This document shows positions 41,291 to 51,986 of a DNA stretch of 64,000 nt, piece after piece. The translations under genes and the position numbers were made by a program. The number at the start of each line of letters is the position of its first letter. Position 1 is the stretch's first letter. Origin of the DNA: Phycisphaerales bacterium (lineage in GTDB: Bacteria > Planctomycetota > Phycisphaerae > Phycisphaerales > UBA1924); contig JAJDDK010000001.1 of NCBI GenBank assembly GCA_029260345.1, positions 1 through 64,000 of the forward strand, given 5' to 3'. A model generated the notes under the pieces. The model made no database searches. It saw only the letters and a list, made by a program, of their open reading frames with translations, and had not been told where the DNA came from.

Positions 41291-42829
41291 TCAACCCTCA
41301 AAAACTGTCTTCGGCTTGCGATCCGCCGCAACAATGTCAAGCCGCTTCACCGTCGCGTTCTGCGGCGCCAAAGTCAGTGACGATGCATCGCGCTCAATTT
41401 CATCCGCAATGCGGTGCATCACGGCGACGAATCGGTCCAGCGTCTCGAGTGACTCCGTCTCAGTCGGCTCAACCATCAGGCAATTGCGCACCGGCCAGTG
41501 CATCGTCGGCGGATGCACACCGTAATCAATCATGCGCTTCGCAATATCAAGAAGCTGCACGCCCTTGCCGAGCAGTCGATCCGGCACGGTCACAAATTCA
41601 TGCGCACAGAATCGACCGCTCTCCGGGTGGAAGAACGGCATCTCGTACCGGTCCTGAAGCCGCGCTGCGAGATAGTTCGCGCTGAGCACCGCCTGCTCCG
41701 CCACTTCACGCAGCCCGTCAGGTCCGCACGCTCGCAAATACGTCCAGCATCGCACCAGCACGCCGAATTGCCCAACGAACGATCGCACCTTGCCGATCGA
41801 CTTCGGGTGATCAAACTCAAGCGCGAAGACGCCATTGTTCTCCACGACCTGCGGCACTGGTAGATACGGCGCCAGGAAATCGCGCACCACAATCGGCCCA
41901 GCGCCCGGCCCGCCGCAACCGTGCGGCGTCGAAAACGTCTTGTGCGTGTTGTAATGCATCGCGTCAGCGCCGAAATCACCGGGACGCGTGCGCCCAAGAA
42001 TCGCATTCATGTTCGCGCCATCGAGATACAGCAGCGCGCCCGCATCGTGCACGATCTTTGAGATCTCATCGATCTTGCGATCAAACAAACCCGCCGTGTT
42101 CGGGTTGGTGATCATCAGCGCCATGATCGTGTCGGCGCCTTCTTCTTCGATAATGCGCTTCAGGTCATCAATATCCGTGTACCCACCCGGCGCTTTCACC
42201 GCGATGACATTGGCGCCGCACATCGTGCAGGAAGCCGGGTTCGTGCCGTGCGCATTCTCCGGCGCCAGCACCTTGTTGCGCTGCGGTTGACCGTGATCCT
42301 TGAAATACGCGCGAATCACCTTCAGCGCCGTGTACTCACCATGCGCGCCAGCCGCGGGCTGCAAACTTGCCTCATCCAGCCCGGCGATCTCTTCAAGGAA
42401 CCGCCGCGTTTCATACAGCAGCTTCAGCGCGCCTTGCAGATCCTCGTCGTCCTGAAGCGGATGCAGGCTCGTAAACCCGGGCAGACTCGCCGCGTGCTCA
42501 TTGATGCGCGGATTGAACTTCATCGTGCATGAGCCCAGCGGGTAAAACTCGCCGTCAATGCAGAAGTTGCGCTGCGACAAGTGCGTGTAGTGACGGATCA
42601 CTTGCAGCATGCCAAGCTCCGGCCACGCCGGCGCTTCACCAGTCAGATCCGCAGGAATCGCCGTCTCCGCGACATCCAGCGCCGGAAGCGTCACCGCGTG
42701 CGCGCCGGGTGAGGACTTCTCAAACACCAGCGGCTCCGTGGCGCGCTCGCCGCGCGTTCGCGGCGTCTCGGCGTCGGACGGAATCTCGACGTGAACGGGC
42801 TCAGCAGGTTTCATCATCGTGGTAGGCAT
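41291..42829 (-). CDS. gcvPB: Glycine dehydrogenase (decarboxylating) subunit 2
   Basis: A 512-residue PLP protein, the C-terminal half of the two-subunit P-protein of the glycine cleavage system. It binds PLP, decarboxylates glycine and passes the aminomethyl group to lipoyl-GcvH. CIDGEFYPLGSCTMKFNPR at about 90-108 and NAHGTNPASCTMCG are family hallmarks, and the Schiff-base Lys lies in HYNTHKTFSTPHGCGGPG. It follows the DUF1028 gene by 26 nt, and gcvPA lies beyond that, all on the minus strand. GcvT, GcvH and Lpd are not in the window. Confidence 0.96.
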   Translation of the reverse strand: MPTTMMKPAEPVHVEIPSDAETPRTRGERATEPLVFEKSSPGAHAVTLPALDVAETAIPADLTGEAPAWPELGMLQVIRHYTHLSQRNFCIDGEFYPLGSCTMKFNPRINEHAASLPGFTSLHPLQDDEDLQGALKLLYETRRFLEEIAGLDEASLQPAAGAHGEYTALKVIRAYFKDHGQPQRNKVLAPENAHGTNPASCTMCGANVIAVKAPGGYTDIDDLKRIIEEEGADTIMALMITNPNTAGLFDRKIDEISKIVHDAGALLYLDGANMNAILGRTRPGDFGADAMHYNTHKTFSTPHGCGGPGAGPIVVRDFLAPYLPVPQVVENNGVFALEFDHPKSIGKVRSFVGQFGVLVRCWTYLRACGPDGLREVAEQAVLSANYLAARLQDRYEMPFFHPESGRFCAHEFVTVPDRLLGKGVQLLDIAKRMIDYGVHPPTMHWPVRNCLMVEPTETESLETLDRFVAVMHRIADEIERDASSLTLAPQNATVKRLDIVAADRKPKTVFEG

Positions 42830-42855
42830 CGCTCAGTGGGTTCCCAGAAAGTCGT

Positions 42856-43938
42856 TCATGGCGTAGGAGTCGGCGTCTCGCCGGCCGCCAGCAGCCGCGA
42901 CATCAGTTCAGTGTCATCAGGAAGAATCTTCGATGCAGGCAAACGGCGCAAGGTCTCGCGCCAGTCGCCGTGCTCATCTTCAAACGCAATCGCCAAGTGC
43001 GGCAGCGCCTCATTCACCATCCCGGCGTTCGCCAGCGAAACACCAGTCCAGAAGTGCATCTCCGCAACTTGCGGCGCCAGCTCCAGCGCCGCCGAATATT
43101 CACGCAGCGCAGTCGCAGTATCGCCATGCTCAATCGCAACGTCGCCCGCGTTCATGTGTTCATACGCCGCGTGCAACGTCAGCAGCCGGCGCAACTCCGC
43201 GATTGGTTCGGCATGATCTTCAATACGAATTTCGAGCACCGTGTCCGCGCCCGCATCGCCTGTGGCTTCGCCCGCGACCACAATCATCGCCGCCGATTGC
43301 TTGCCACGAATGTCGCCGCCTTCATCCTGAGCGGCGGCCATCGCTACGAACAGGCGCTCCGCAAGCGTCCCTGAAGCGCGCGAGAACGCAGACACCATCG
43401 CCGCCGGAATCGTTGACGGCCCCATCAGATTCGCCTGGACGGAATACACCGTGCCATCGTCAAGCGTTCCCGTCAGATGTCCGGCGTGTGCAATGCACAA
43501 ATCGCCCGTGTGAGCTGCGACGTCGCCATCGGCGCTGATCATCGCAACTTGGCGGTACGCCGCGCCTTGATCAACTGACTTCAGCGCTTCGAGCGCCTGC
43601 GTTGCGGACTTTCCGCCTCGCATCAGGTCGAGCCCAAGCGGCCCGTAACTGATCTCGGCCAGACTCTGCGTCGCCACCGCGCCAACGCCCGCCTCGGCCC
43701 ACGGCACGACAGACCCAACGCTGAACCAGTGACTCTGCACCGCAACGCCAAGTTGCCCGGTTTCGCCATCGCGGGCGACGATCGAATACGTCGCGACCGG
43801 TCGGCTCGGTACTCGCTCACCGAACGATTCGGGAATCACGACCTGATGAGGCGCAGGGTGACTGGCGCACGAACACCCAACTGCGACGACGACGCTCAGA
43901 AGCGCTCCAATCAGGATGTGAGACCCATCAATCTTCAC
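42856..43938 (-). CDS. DUF1028 lipoprotein with TPR-like tail
   Basis: About 361 residues. The N-terminus has a lipobox-like AVGC around residue 22. The DUF1028 domain follows (about 48-250), with TYSIVARDGETGQLGVAVQSHWFSVG and VVPWAEAGVGAVATQSLAEISYG, a fold in the Ntn-hydrolase superfamily. The C-terminal 110 residues form TPR-like helices (EHGDTATALREYSAALELAP). A GGAG lies before the GTG at 43938, which I use as the start; the GTG at 43944 is the alternative. It sits between gcvPA (22-nt gap) and gcvPB (26-nt gap). Its role in relation to glycine cleavage is unknown. Confidence 0.8.
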   Translation of the reverse strand: MKIDGSHILIGALLSVVVAVGCSCASHPAPHQVVIPESFGERVPSRPVATYSIVARDGETGQLGVAVQSHWFSVGSVVPWAEAGVGAVATQSLAEISYGPLGLDLMRGGKSATQALEALKSVDQGAAYRQVAMISADGDVAAHTGDLCIAHAGHLTGTLDDGTVYSVQANLMGPSTIPAAMVSAFSRASGTLAERLFVAMAAAQDEGGDIRGKQSAAMIVVAGEATGDAGADTVLEIRIEDHAEPIAELRRLLTLHAAYEHMNAGDVAIEHGDTATALREYSAALELAPQVAEMHFWTGVSLANAGMVNEALPHLAIAFEDEHGDWRETLRRLPASKILPDDTELMSRLLAAGETPTPTP

Positions 43939-43960
43939 AATCACTCCATCAGCGCCGAAC

Positions 43961-45328
43961 TCAGCCGTGCTTCTTCAGTGACGCCACCAGCGCATCCATC
44001 TCAGCCTTTGTGCGCATTTCCGTGACGGCGATGAGCAGTTCGTTCTCGCCACCCATGTGCGCCATGCGATCGCATGACAGATCAACGCCCGCCAGCAATC
44101 CATCCGCCTTCGCCGCGTCGATGATCTGCCGCGCCGGCTTCGGGCACGTCACCACGAACTCATGGAAAAATTCGCCGCCGTACCGCAACGAATACCCCGG
44201 CAGCGCCGCGATGCGCTTCGCCAGATCATGCGCCTTGTGCCAGCACTGCTCCGCGACCGCGCGAATCCCCGCCGGGCCCATCGCCGACATGTGCATCGTG
44301 GCGCGCAGCGCCAGCAGCCCCTGATTCGTGCAAATGTTGCTCGTCGCCTTGGCGCCGCGAATGTGCTGCTCGCGCGTCTGAAGCACCAGCGAAAACGCGC
44401 GGCGTCCATCCGCATCCATCGTTTCACCGACGAGCCGCCCCGGCATCTTGCGCAGGAACTCCTGCTTCGCGCTGAACAGTCCGAGATACGGCCCGCCAAG
44501 CTGCATCGGCACGCCCAGCGGCTGGCCTTCGCCCGCCGCGATGTCAGCGCCGCACGCGCCCGGCGTCTTCAACAAAGCACACGCGATCGGATTGAACACC
44601 GCCACACCCAGCGGCTTGGCGCCAACCGTGACTGCATTCTTCACCGTCTCAAAGCACGTCGCCCAATTCTCGATCAGTCCAAACACATTCGGCGACTGCA
44701 CAATCACGCACGCGGTGTCGTTGTCCGCATGCTCCGCGATCACCGCCGGCGCGATCACGCCATCCTCGGAAACCGGAAGTTCAATCAGCTTCGCGGGAAG
44801 ATCATCCATGTACGTGCGCAAGACGCGAAGCGTGTCCGGGTGCAGCGTCCCCGCCACCAGCACGCGCCGCTTGCCCGTCGAATTCAGCGCCAACAGCGCC
44901 GCTTCCGCCACCGCTGTCGCGCCCTCGTACATCGACGCGTTTGCAATATCGAGCCCTGTCAGCCGCGCAATCTGCGTCTGAAACTCAAAGAACGCCTGAA
45001 GCGACCCTTGTGACGCCTCCGCCTGATACGGCGTGTATGCGGTCAAGAATTCGCCGCGCGAAATGATCTGATCAATGAATGACGGAATGAAGTGGTCGTA
45101 CACACCCGCGCCCATGAAACACGCGCGTGTCGAGCCGCCCCGATTGGCGCCCGCGAGCACCGCAAGTTCGCGCTGCAATTCCAGTTCAGATGCGGCCGGC
45201 GGCAAATCCAGCTCACCCGCAAATCGGGACGACGCCGGGATCGCGTCAAACAGCGCATCGATCGAGTCAACGCCGATTGCATCAAGCATGGTCTGGCGCT
45301 GCTGCGGCGTAATGGAGACATAATTCAT
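43961..45328 (-). CDS. gcvPA: Glycine dehydrogenase (decarboxylating) subunit 1
   Basis: About 455 residues, the N-terminal half of the split P-protein that pairs with GcvPB to form the active decarboxylase. MNYVSITPQQRQTMLDAIG at the start and FMGAGVYDHFIPSFIDQIISRGEFLTAYTPYQAEASQG are typical. CGADIAAGEGQPLGVPMQLGGP and ATSNICTNQGLLAL are later signatures. The open frame extends upstream to 45526 but I use the ATG at 45328, where the family begins. It is the first gene of the three-gene minus-strand run and diverges from the M28 peptidase gene across 212 bases. Confidence 0.96.
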   Translation of the reverse strand: MNYVSITPQQRQTMLDAIGVDSIDALFDAIPASSRFAGELDLPPAASELELQRELAVLAGANRGGSTRACFMGAGVYDHFIPSFIDQIISRGEFLTAYTPYQAEASQGSLQAFFEFQTQIARLTGLDIANASMYEGATAVAEAALLALNSTGKRRVLVAGTLHPDTLRVLRTYMDDLPAKLIELPVSEDGVIAPAVIAEHADNDTACVIVQSPNVFGLIENWATCFETVKNAVTVGAKPLGVAVFNPIACALLKTPGACGADIAAGEGQPLGVPMQLGGPYLGLFSAKQEFLRKMPGRLVGETMDADGRRAFSLVLQTREQHIRGAKATSNICTNQGLLALRATMHMSAMGPAGIRAVAEQCWHKAHDLAKRIAALPGYSLRYGGEFFHEFVVTCPKPARQIIDAAKADGLLAGVDLSCDRMAHMGGENELLIAVTEMRTKAEMDALVASLKKHG

Positions 45329-45540
45329 GGCGGGTGCTTGGCTCTCGAATGGGAGGGAATCGGCCGACCGGGACGATCGCCCGGCGAGGGCCACTGAAGC
45401 CCGTGGGGCGAGACTCGGACTGTAGGCGGAGCATGGTCGCTGACGCAACGAACAGCGGGATGAAAGGGTACAGTTCCTCGAACAAAACGGGTGAATTCGA
45501 GCCTTTGAAAGCGCCCACCTCACCAAACAGAGGATCTTGC

Positions 45541-47571
<2,031 letters not shown>

Positions 47572-47602
47572 GAGCCGCGTCCGAAAACCAGTCGATTTTC
47601 CC

Positions 47603-47634
47603 CCAGCCCGCATAGTCGGGCTGGTTTTCTTTTT
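47603..47634 (+). terminator. Intrinsic terminator after the M28 gene
   Basis: CCAGCCCG at 47603-47610 pairs with CGGGCTGG at 47617-47624, followed by TTTTCTTTTT. It lies 32 nt after the stop codon. Confidence 0.9.
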
Positions 47635-47687
47635 GAGCGCCGTTGATCGCTCCGGACACCCCAATTTCGAGCCGATGCACGCCTCAT

Positions 47688-48101
47688 ATGAAGCGTCGCC
47701 GCCCCATCCGAACCGCTCTTCTCCTGATGGGTTTGTGTGTGACGCTGTGGCGACTGCCAACCACCATCGAAACGTTCGCCGCTTCCATGGGCGCCGGTGA
47801 TTCACCGACCCAGTCGCTGTTCGCCGCGCTCAATTCCGCGGCCGGAGGCAGCAGCGCCACGCAATCCGCCAAAGCGGAAGCGAAAAAGGATCCGACGCTT
47901 ATCGCGGCCGGCGGGCGCGAACTCTCCGATGAAGAACGCGAGCGCATGCTCAAGCGAGCCCGCGCCATGGCGCCGCTTCCGCTCGACAAAAAAGCCAAGC
48001 TCAAGCCCGGTGAAAAATCGCCTGAGCCGAATCAGCAGGAAGCGCTCAACGCCCTCCACGAGCAACTCGAAGAGGCAATGAAGCTGAAGAATCCCGGCTG
48101 A
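47688..48101 (+). CDS. Small exported or membrane-anchored charged protein
   Basis: A 137-residue protein with an N-terminal hydrophobic segment (RTALLLMGLCVTLW, residues about 8-21), then a Ser/Ala-rich linker and a charged, helix-forming region with LSDEERERMLKRARAM and EALNALHEQLEEAMKLK. No family was recognised. The reading frame is open 45 bases further upstream, but the ATG at 47688 puts a basic end directly before the hydrophobic part. It lies just downstream of the terminator and converges with thyX, 21 bases apart. Confidence 0.6.
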   Translation: MKRRRPIRTALLLMGLCVTLWRLPTTIETFAASMGAGDSPTQSLFAALNSAAGGSSATQSAKAEAKKDPTLIAAGGRELSDEERERMLKRARAMAPLPLDKKAKLKPGEKSPEPNQQEALNALHEQLEEAMKLKNPG

Positions 48102-48122
48102 TTCGCGATTCAAAAACTGCGT

Positions 48123-49028
48123 TTAGTCCAAACCCAGCTTTGCCCGCTTCTCCAGCCATTCCTGCTGCTCGCGCTTGTTCTCTGTCGCAAGCTCCGAGCT
48201 GTTCGAGCGCAGCGCTTCAATCTCAAGTCGCGTGAGCTGCATGGATTCCATCCGGTAATCCCGGAACGCTTCCACTGTCAGTGGCACGATCGGCTCAATC
48301 AATCGCAACATCGCCTCGCCGAAATCGCGAATCTCTTTCTGCGCGTGCGGATCAACCCGCAGCGACAGGAAGTGCAGCAGATTGTGCAAATCAATCTTCC
48401 AATACCACTCCGTGTACACACTCTGCGGCAGACCAATGCGCGCCAACTCGCGCGCGAGGCCCCGCTCAGTCAACTCAAGGTAATCCTTGTGCATGCTCTC
48501 GGCCTTCTCGAGATAGGACACAAACTTCTGCGCCGTGTCTTCATCGATCGGCTCGTCACGTCCCTGCCGGTTCAGCTTGCTCTGCGCGCGCACATCATCA
48601 CGGTTCGGCACATAGAACCGATCCGGCACGAGTGAATACCGTGCGCTGTATTCATTCACGTTTGCAGTGCGATGGCGAATCCACTGTCGCGCCACAAAGA
48701 TCGGCATCGCCACGTGGAATTTGAACTCCACCATTTCAAATGGCGTCGTATGCCGATGGCGCAGCAGGTACCGAATCAGCCCGCGATCTTCATTGACCTT
48801 CTTCGTGCCCGCGCCGTATGAAACACGCGCCGCCTGCACGATCGCCGCGTCGCCCGTCTGACCCTCCGGCGCCAGGCGCGGCATCACGTCCACCAGCGCG
48901 ACAAACCCGTGCTCATGGACCTGAATCTCACGTCGAGCGGCGCCGCCCATCAGGTCGACCATCGCCGACTCCGGCGAAACATCACGAATGGGGCTTCCCT
49001 GCTCCGACACGGCAATCTCCGTCTGCAT
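48123..49028 (-). CDS. thyX: Flavin-dependent thymidylate synthase
   Basis: About 301 residues. ThyX makes dTMP from dUMP with FAD and NADPH, using methylenetetrahydrofolate as carbon donor. The ThyX motif RHR-x7-S is at 118-128 (RHRTANVNEYS). RYLLRHRHTTPFEM is the FAD-binding region and RYSLVPDRFYVPN follows. The length exceeds that of short ThyX proteins (about 220-250) because of extra residues at both ends. The start is the ATG at 49028, after GGAGGA; an upstream frame extension lacks a plausible start. No thyA is seen in this window. Confidence 0.96.
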   Translation of the reverse strand: MQTEIAVSEQGSPIRDVSPESAMVDLMGGAARREIQVHEHGFVALVDVMPRLAPEGQTGDAAIVQAARVSYGAGTKKVNEDRGLIRYLLRHRHTTPFEMVEFKFHVAMPIFVARQWIRHRTANVNEYSARYSLVPDRFYVPNRDDVRAQSKLNRQGRDEPIDEDTAQKFVSYLEKAESMHKDYLELTERGLARELARIGLPQSVYTEWYWKIDLHNLLHFLSLRVDPHAQKEIRDFGEAMLRLIEPIVPLTVEAFRDYRMESMQLTRLEIEALRSNSSELATENKREQQEWLEKRAKLGLD

Positions 49029-49129
49029 CGCGATCCTCCAGCTCAACACTGTAGTTTCGCTTGACGCCCGCGGCTCCGTCACGTTGCGACGGGTTTTCCA
49101 CAATCGCCAACAGGTCTGCCGACAGGTTT

Positions 49130-49257
49130 TTCAGATTTCAAATCTCGAGTCTTTGAACTCAAATCTCAAATTTCAGATCTCAAATTCGAAATTCCCATCG
49201 CCATTCCTCAATTTCCAAGTCCCAGATCTCAAATCTGAAATCTCAAAGCTGAAATCC
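49130..49257. repeat. AT-rich low-complexity repeat block
   Basis: About 128 bases built mainly from imperfect 8-10 base words such as TCAAATCTC, AAATTTCAGATC and CAAATCTGAAATC, with many internal inverted repeats. It separates thyX and the MFS gene in an otherwise GC-rich region. The same word set appears once more, much shorter, at 19788-19819. No open frame of interest crosses it. Confidence 0.75.
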
Positions 49258-49264
49258 GATCCCC

Positions 49265-50647
49265 TCACCCCAATCGCGCCGCCGCACGAATCAGCCGGGG
49301 CGAAATCAGCAGCGACACCACCCCCGCCATCGCCAGCATTCCACCAAACGTGAAGAACGCCGCCTGAAGCCCCGCTTCCTTCGTAATCCGCTCCGCCATA
49401 ATCGGTCCTAGCGCCGAGATCGCCCAGCCCGACCCCATCAATATCCCACCCGTCATTCCTGTCGCATGTGGCAACAACCGCTGCGCCAGTGACAACGACG
49501 TCGGGATCACCCCGAAATATCCAAACGCCACTAGCCCTGAGGCGACAAGCATCCCCGGCACACCCAACCCCGGCATGATCATGATGATCGGAGCGGCAAG
49601 CAGCCCCGTCAGAATCATCGCGCGGCGTTCATGTCCGTGCCCTACCCATCGCCCAAGCGCCAGTGCCGACAACCCCATCCCAACTTGCCCCACCGCAATC
49701 ACATTGGCGTGCAGATTTGAGACCGCATCCCCCATCGCCTCCGGATTCGTCGCCGGATTCACACGCAGCTCTGCCCATCGCTTGAACAAGTAGAGCAATC
49801 CGAGATTCACCGTAAAGCGCAGCGTGTTGCCCACAAACAGCACCGCCACAGCAAACCATCGCTGCCCCTCCGTCGCCACCGCCGACAAAATTTCGTCAGC
49901 GCGCGACCCGCTCGCGCTCGTCCGGTGCGGCACGCGCCGCGTCGCCATCCACATCGCCCCCGCCGCAAACAGACCCGGAATCGCCATGAACGCCAGCAGT
50001 TTCATGCCGTCCGCATCAAACACATGTTGCGCGCTGACGCGCGTCGCAATCAGCGGCCCAAAGAAGCCGCCGGCGCCAACGCCAGCCGCAAAGAAAATCG
50101 CCAGCCCCACGCCGCGCGCCGACCGCTTCGAATTGACATTGTGGAACGTGTCGCGCCCCAGCCGCCCGGCTAGCGCCGACGACACCGGATGAAAAATCCC
50201 CACGCCCGCCATGCCGATGATCTGAAGCGCCAGTAATTGCATATACGTCTGCGCAAAACCAATGGAGCTCACCGCCATTGCGGCAATCGCCAGCCCCAGC
50301 GCCCCGAACAATCGCGTATTGAGCTTGTCCCCGATCCACGCGAAGATCGGCTGCGACAACCCGCTGATAATGCCATTGACCGAAATCACCAGCGCCGCTT
50401 GCGCTTCCGTCAGCGCCAGCCGCACTTGCAGCGTCGCCACCAGCGCCACAAAAAACATCGGGTACAGATCAACCACAAAATGCGCAACGACGACAGTCCA
50501 GTAGCGCGCCGCCGCTCGATCAATCACCGTAAACGTTGGCGCCGCGTCAGCCCTGCCGAATCGCTTGCGCGCCGGCGCCTCCGGCGCAGCCACGGCTGCC
50601 CCGGCCGATTCTGCGGCCTCCGGTAATCGGTGCACAGGCTCATCCAC
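49265..50647 (-). CDS. MFS transporter, fosmidomycin-resistance-like
   Basis: A 460-residue major facilitator protein with a hydrophilic N-terminal tail of about 45 residues and twelve membrane helices. HFVVDLYPMFFVALVATLQVRL and GIISGLSQPIFAWIGDKL are close in style to the Fsr (fosmidomycin resistance) group, and GWAISALGPIMAERI is in the second half. The start is a GTG at 50647. Substrate specificity is unknown. It lies 24 nt after the last gene of the respiratory operon and could be read through from it. Confidence 0.82.
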   Translation of the reverse strand: MDEPVHRLPEAAESAGAAVAAPEAPARKRFGRADAAPTFTVIDRAAARYWTVVVAHFVVDLYPMFFVALVATLQVRLALTEAQAALVISVNGIISGLSQPIFAWIGDKLNTRLFGALGLAIAAMAVSSIGFAQTYMQLLALQIIGMAGVGIFHPVSSALAGRLGRDTFHNVNSKRSARGVGLAIFFAAGVGAGGFFGPLIATRVSAQHVFDADGMKLLAFMAIPGLFAAGAMWMATRRVPHRTSASGSRADEILSAVATEGQRWFAVAVLFVGNTLRFTVNLGLLYLFKRWAELRVNPATNPEAMGDAVSNLHANVIAVGQVGMGLSALALGRWVGHGHERRAMILTGLLAAPIIMIMPGLGVPGMLVASGLVAFGYFGVIPTSLSLAQRLLPHATGMTGGILMGSGWAISALGPIMAERITKEAGLQAAFFTFGGMLAMAGVVSLLISPRLIRAAARLG

Positions 50648-50671
50648 GTGCGAGCAGGATAGGCCGCGCGA

Positions 50672-51451
50672 TTACGAAAAGTCGTCAGGCTTCCGCGAGA
50701 CATAGGACGCCGCGAACATCAAGGCGCCAACCACGCCCGTCAACATCGAGACACCCGCCACCGGCCAGCTCCAGCCCATCGAATTGATCGCCTCTTGCAC
50801 TGGACCATAGTTCGGGTACGCAATCGGTGAACTTGAACGCATCGCTGGTGTGTGCAGGCTCGGCGTCACCGTCATCGCGCAGGTGAACTCCCACGAATAC
50901 GGCGTCCTGGCGAGTTCGCGGTAGGTCCGCTCCAGCCGCGTGATGGCTCCATCCGGTTCAAGAACCAAGAGCACGTAAACCCAATCCTTGTAATGCGCGC
51001 TGCCCCACGTCTCAGGGTCAAACCCCGGCGCCCCTCCGCGCGCCACAACGACCAGCCGCGAACCCGGCGCCTGCTCGCGCAGCAGTTCAAATTGATCCGC
51101 CTGATCCCCAGCCTCACCGGCCAACAGCAGCACGCGCATCCAGTCGGTGTGCCGATCAAGTTCGCCAAGCTCCGGAATGTCGCGCCCAACCACCGGCAGC
51201 GTCTCCACCGCCTCGCCGTATTGCACGACAATCACCGGCGGCGTCGCATTCACGTCCGTCTCAATCTCGACGGAGCGACCGAGATATTCAAAATCTGCAC
51301 CACCCAGGGGAATGAAATAGTTCTGTGCCAAAGGCTCCGCCGCGCGCAGCGCCTCTAGCCGATTAGACATCGTCCAGATCGACGCGCCAAAGGCCGCCGC
51401 CGAAACCGTCAGCAGCGCCGCGCCCGACCATCGCAGTGTTGTCTGTTTCAT
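50672..51451 (-). CDS. Membrane protein of unknown function at the end of the cox operon
   Basis: About 259 residues with one membrane helix at each end (ALLTVSAAAFGASIW near 12-26 and VAGVSMLTGVVGALMFAASYV near 233-253) and a large domain between. The middle has WYxLLLVLEPDG-like and LERTYRELARTPYSWEFTCAM sections with no recognised fold. GGAGG precedes the ATG at 51451. It lies 43 nt after the cox4-like gene and is transcribed in the same direction as the respiratory genes. No homologue came to mind, so its role in oxidase assembly or electron transfer is a guess from position. Confidence 0.65.
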   Translation of the reverse strand: MKQTTLRWSGAALLTVSAAAFGASIWTMSNRLEALRAAEPLAQNYFIPLGGADFEYLGRSVEIETDVNATPPVIVVQYGEAVETLPVVGRDIPELGELDRHTDWMRVLLLAGEAGDQADQFELLREQAPGSRLVVVARGGAPGFDPETWGSAHYKDWVYVLLVLEPDGAITRLERTYRELARTPYSWEFTCAMTVTPSLHTPAMRSSSPIAYPNYGPVQEAINSMGWSWPVAGVSMLTGVVGALMFAASYVSRKPDDFS

Positions 51452-51494
51452 ATGCGGCGCCTCCAATCGGAGCGCCTGTCAAAACCGTGCGAAC

Positions 51495-51983
51495 TCAGTG
51501 CGCCGGCGGCTCATCCGCATGCTCGCCCTCGGCGCCTTGGGCCGCTTCACCTTCATGCCCGTGCGGCGTGATCGTGCCGGCCGCAATCGCTGCGGCTCGG
51601 GCTTCCTCCGCGATCACCGGCGCCTTAATCGCTTCCGATCGTACATCGTCGATCATGTGCCGCGAATCCATGTCGATCAGCGTGAACAGAAAGAACAACC
51701 CAATCGTGAGCGCCGTGTAGAACAGCACGAGCGAATTCATCGCCCGATCATGCAGCAGGTGCATGAAGAACGCCGCAACCAGCACCGCCTTGAACGTGGC
51801 GATCGCCACGGCGAGCCACAGGTTGAGCGATTCACCGAGGTCAATCTGCGAGGCGCCGACCGTCAAGCCCGTGAAGATGAGCAAGACGACCAGGATCGTG
51901 TTCAGCAGACGCATCGACGACACATGGTGATGTCCATGATCATCGTGCGCGTCATTTGCAGTGGTGGTGGCGGCTGTGCTCAT
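51495..51983 (-). CDS. Cytochrome c oxidase subunit IV-like (prokaryotic)
   Basis: A 162-residue protein with a His-rich N-terminus (HDDHGHHH), three membrane helices (about 25-45, 55-77 and 85-105) and a long, acidic C-terminal tail. AIATFKAVLVAAFFMHLLHD matches the prokaryotic COX4 family, and the helix count fits. It stabilises the oxidase core. It is three bases from the subunit III gene, indicating tight coupling. Confidence 0.88.
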   Translation of the reverse strand: MSTAATTTANDAHDDHGHHHVSSMRLLNTILVVLLIFTGLTVGASQIDLGESLNLWLAVAIATFKAVLVAAFFMHLLHDRAMNSLVLFYTALTIGLFFLFTLIDMDSRHMIDDVRSEAIKAPVIAEEARAAAIAAGTITPHGHEGEAAQGAEGEHADEPPAH

Positions 51984-51986
51984 GGG

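Noticed and set aside
49130-49257. CRISPR array
   Set aside because: The repeated words are short and imperfect, with no constant spacer length, and no cas gene is present.
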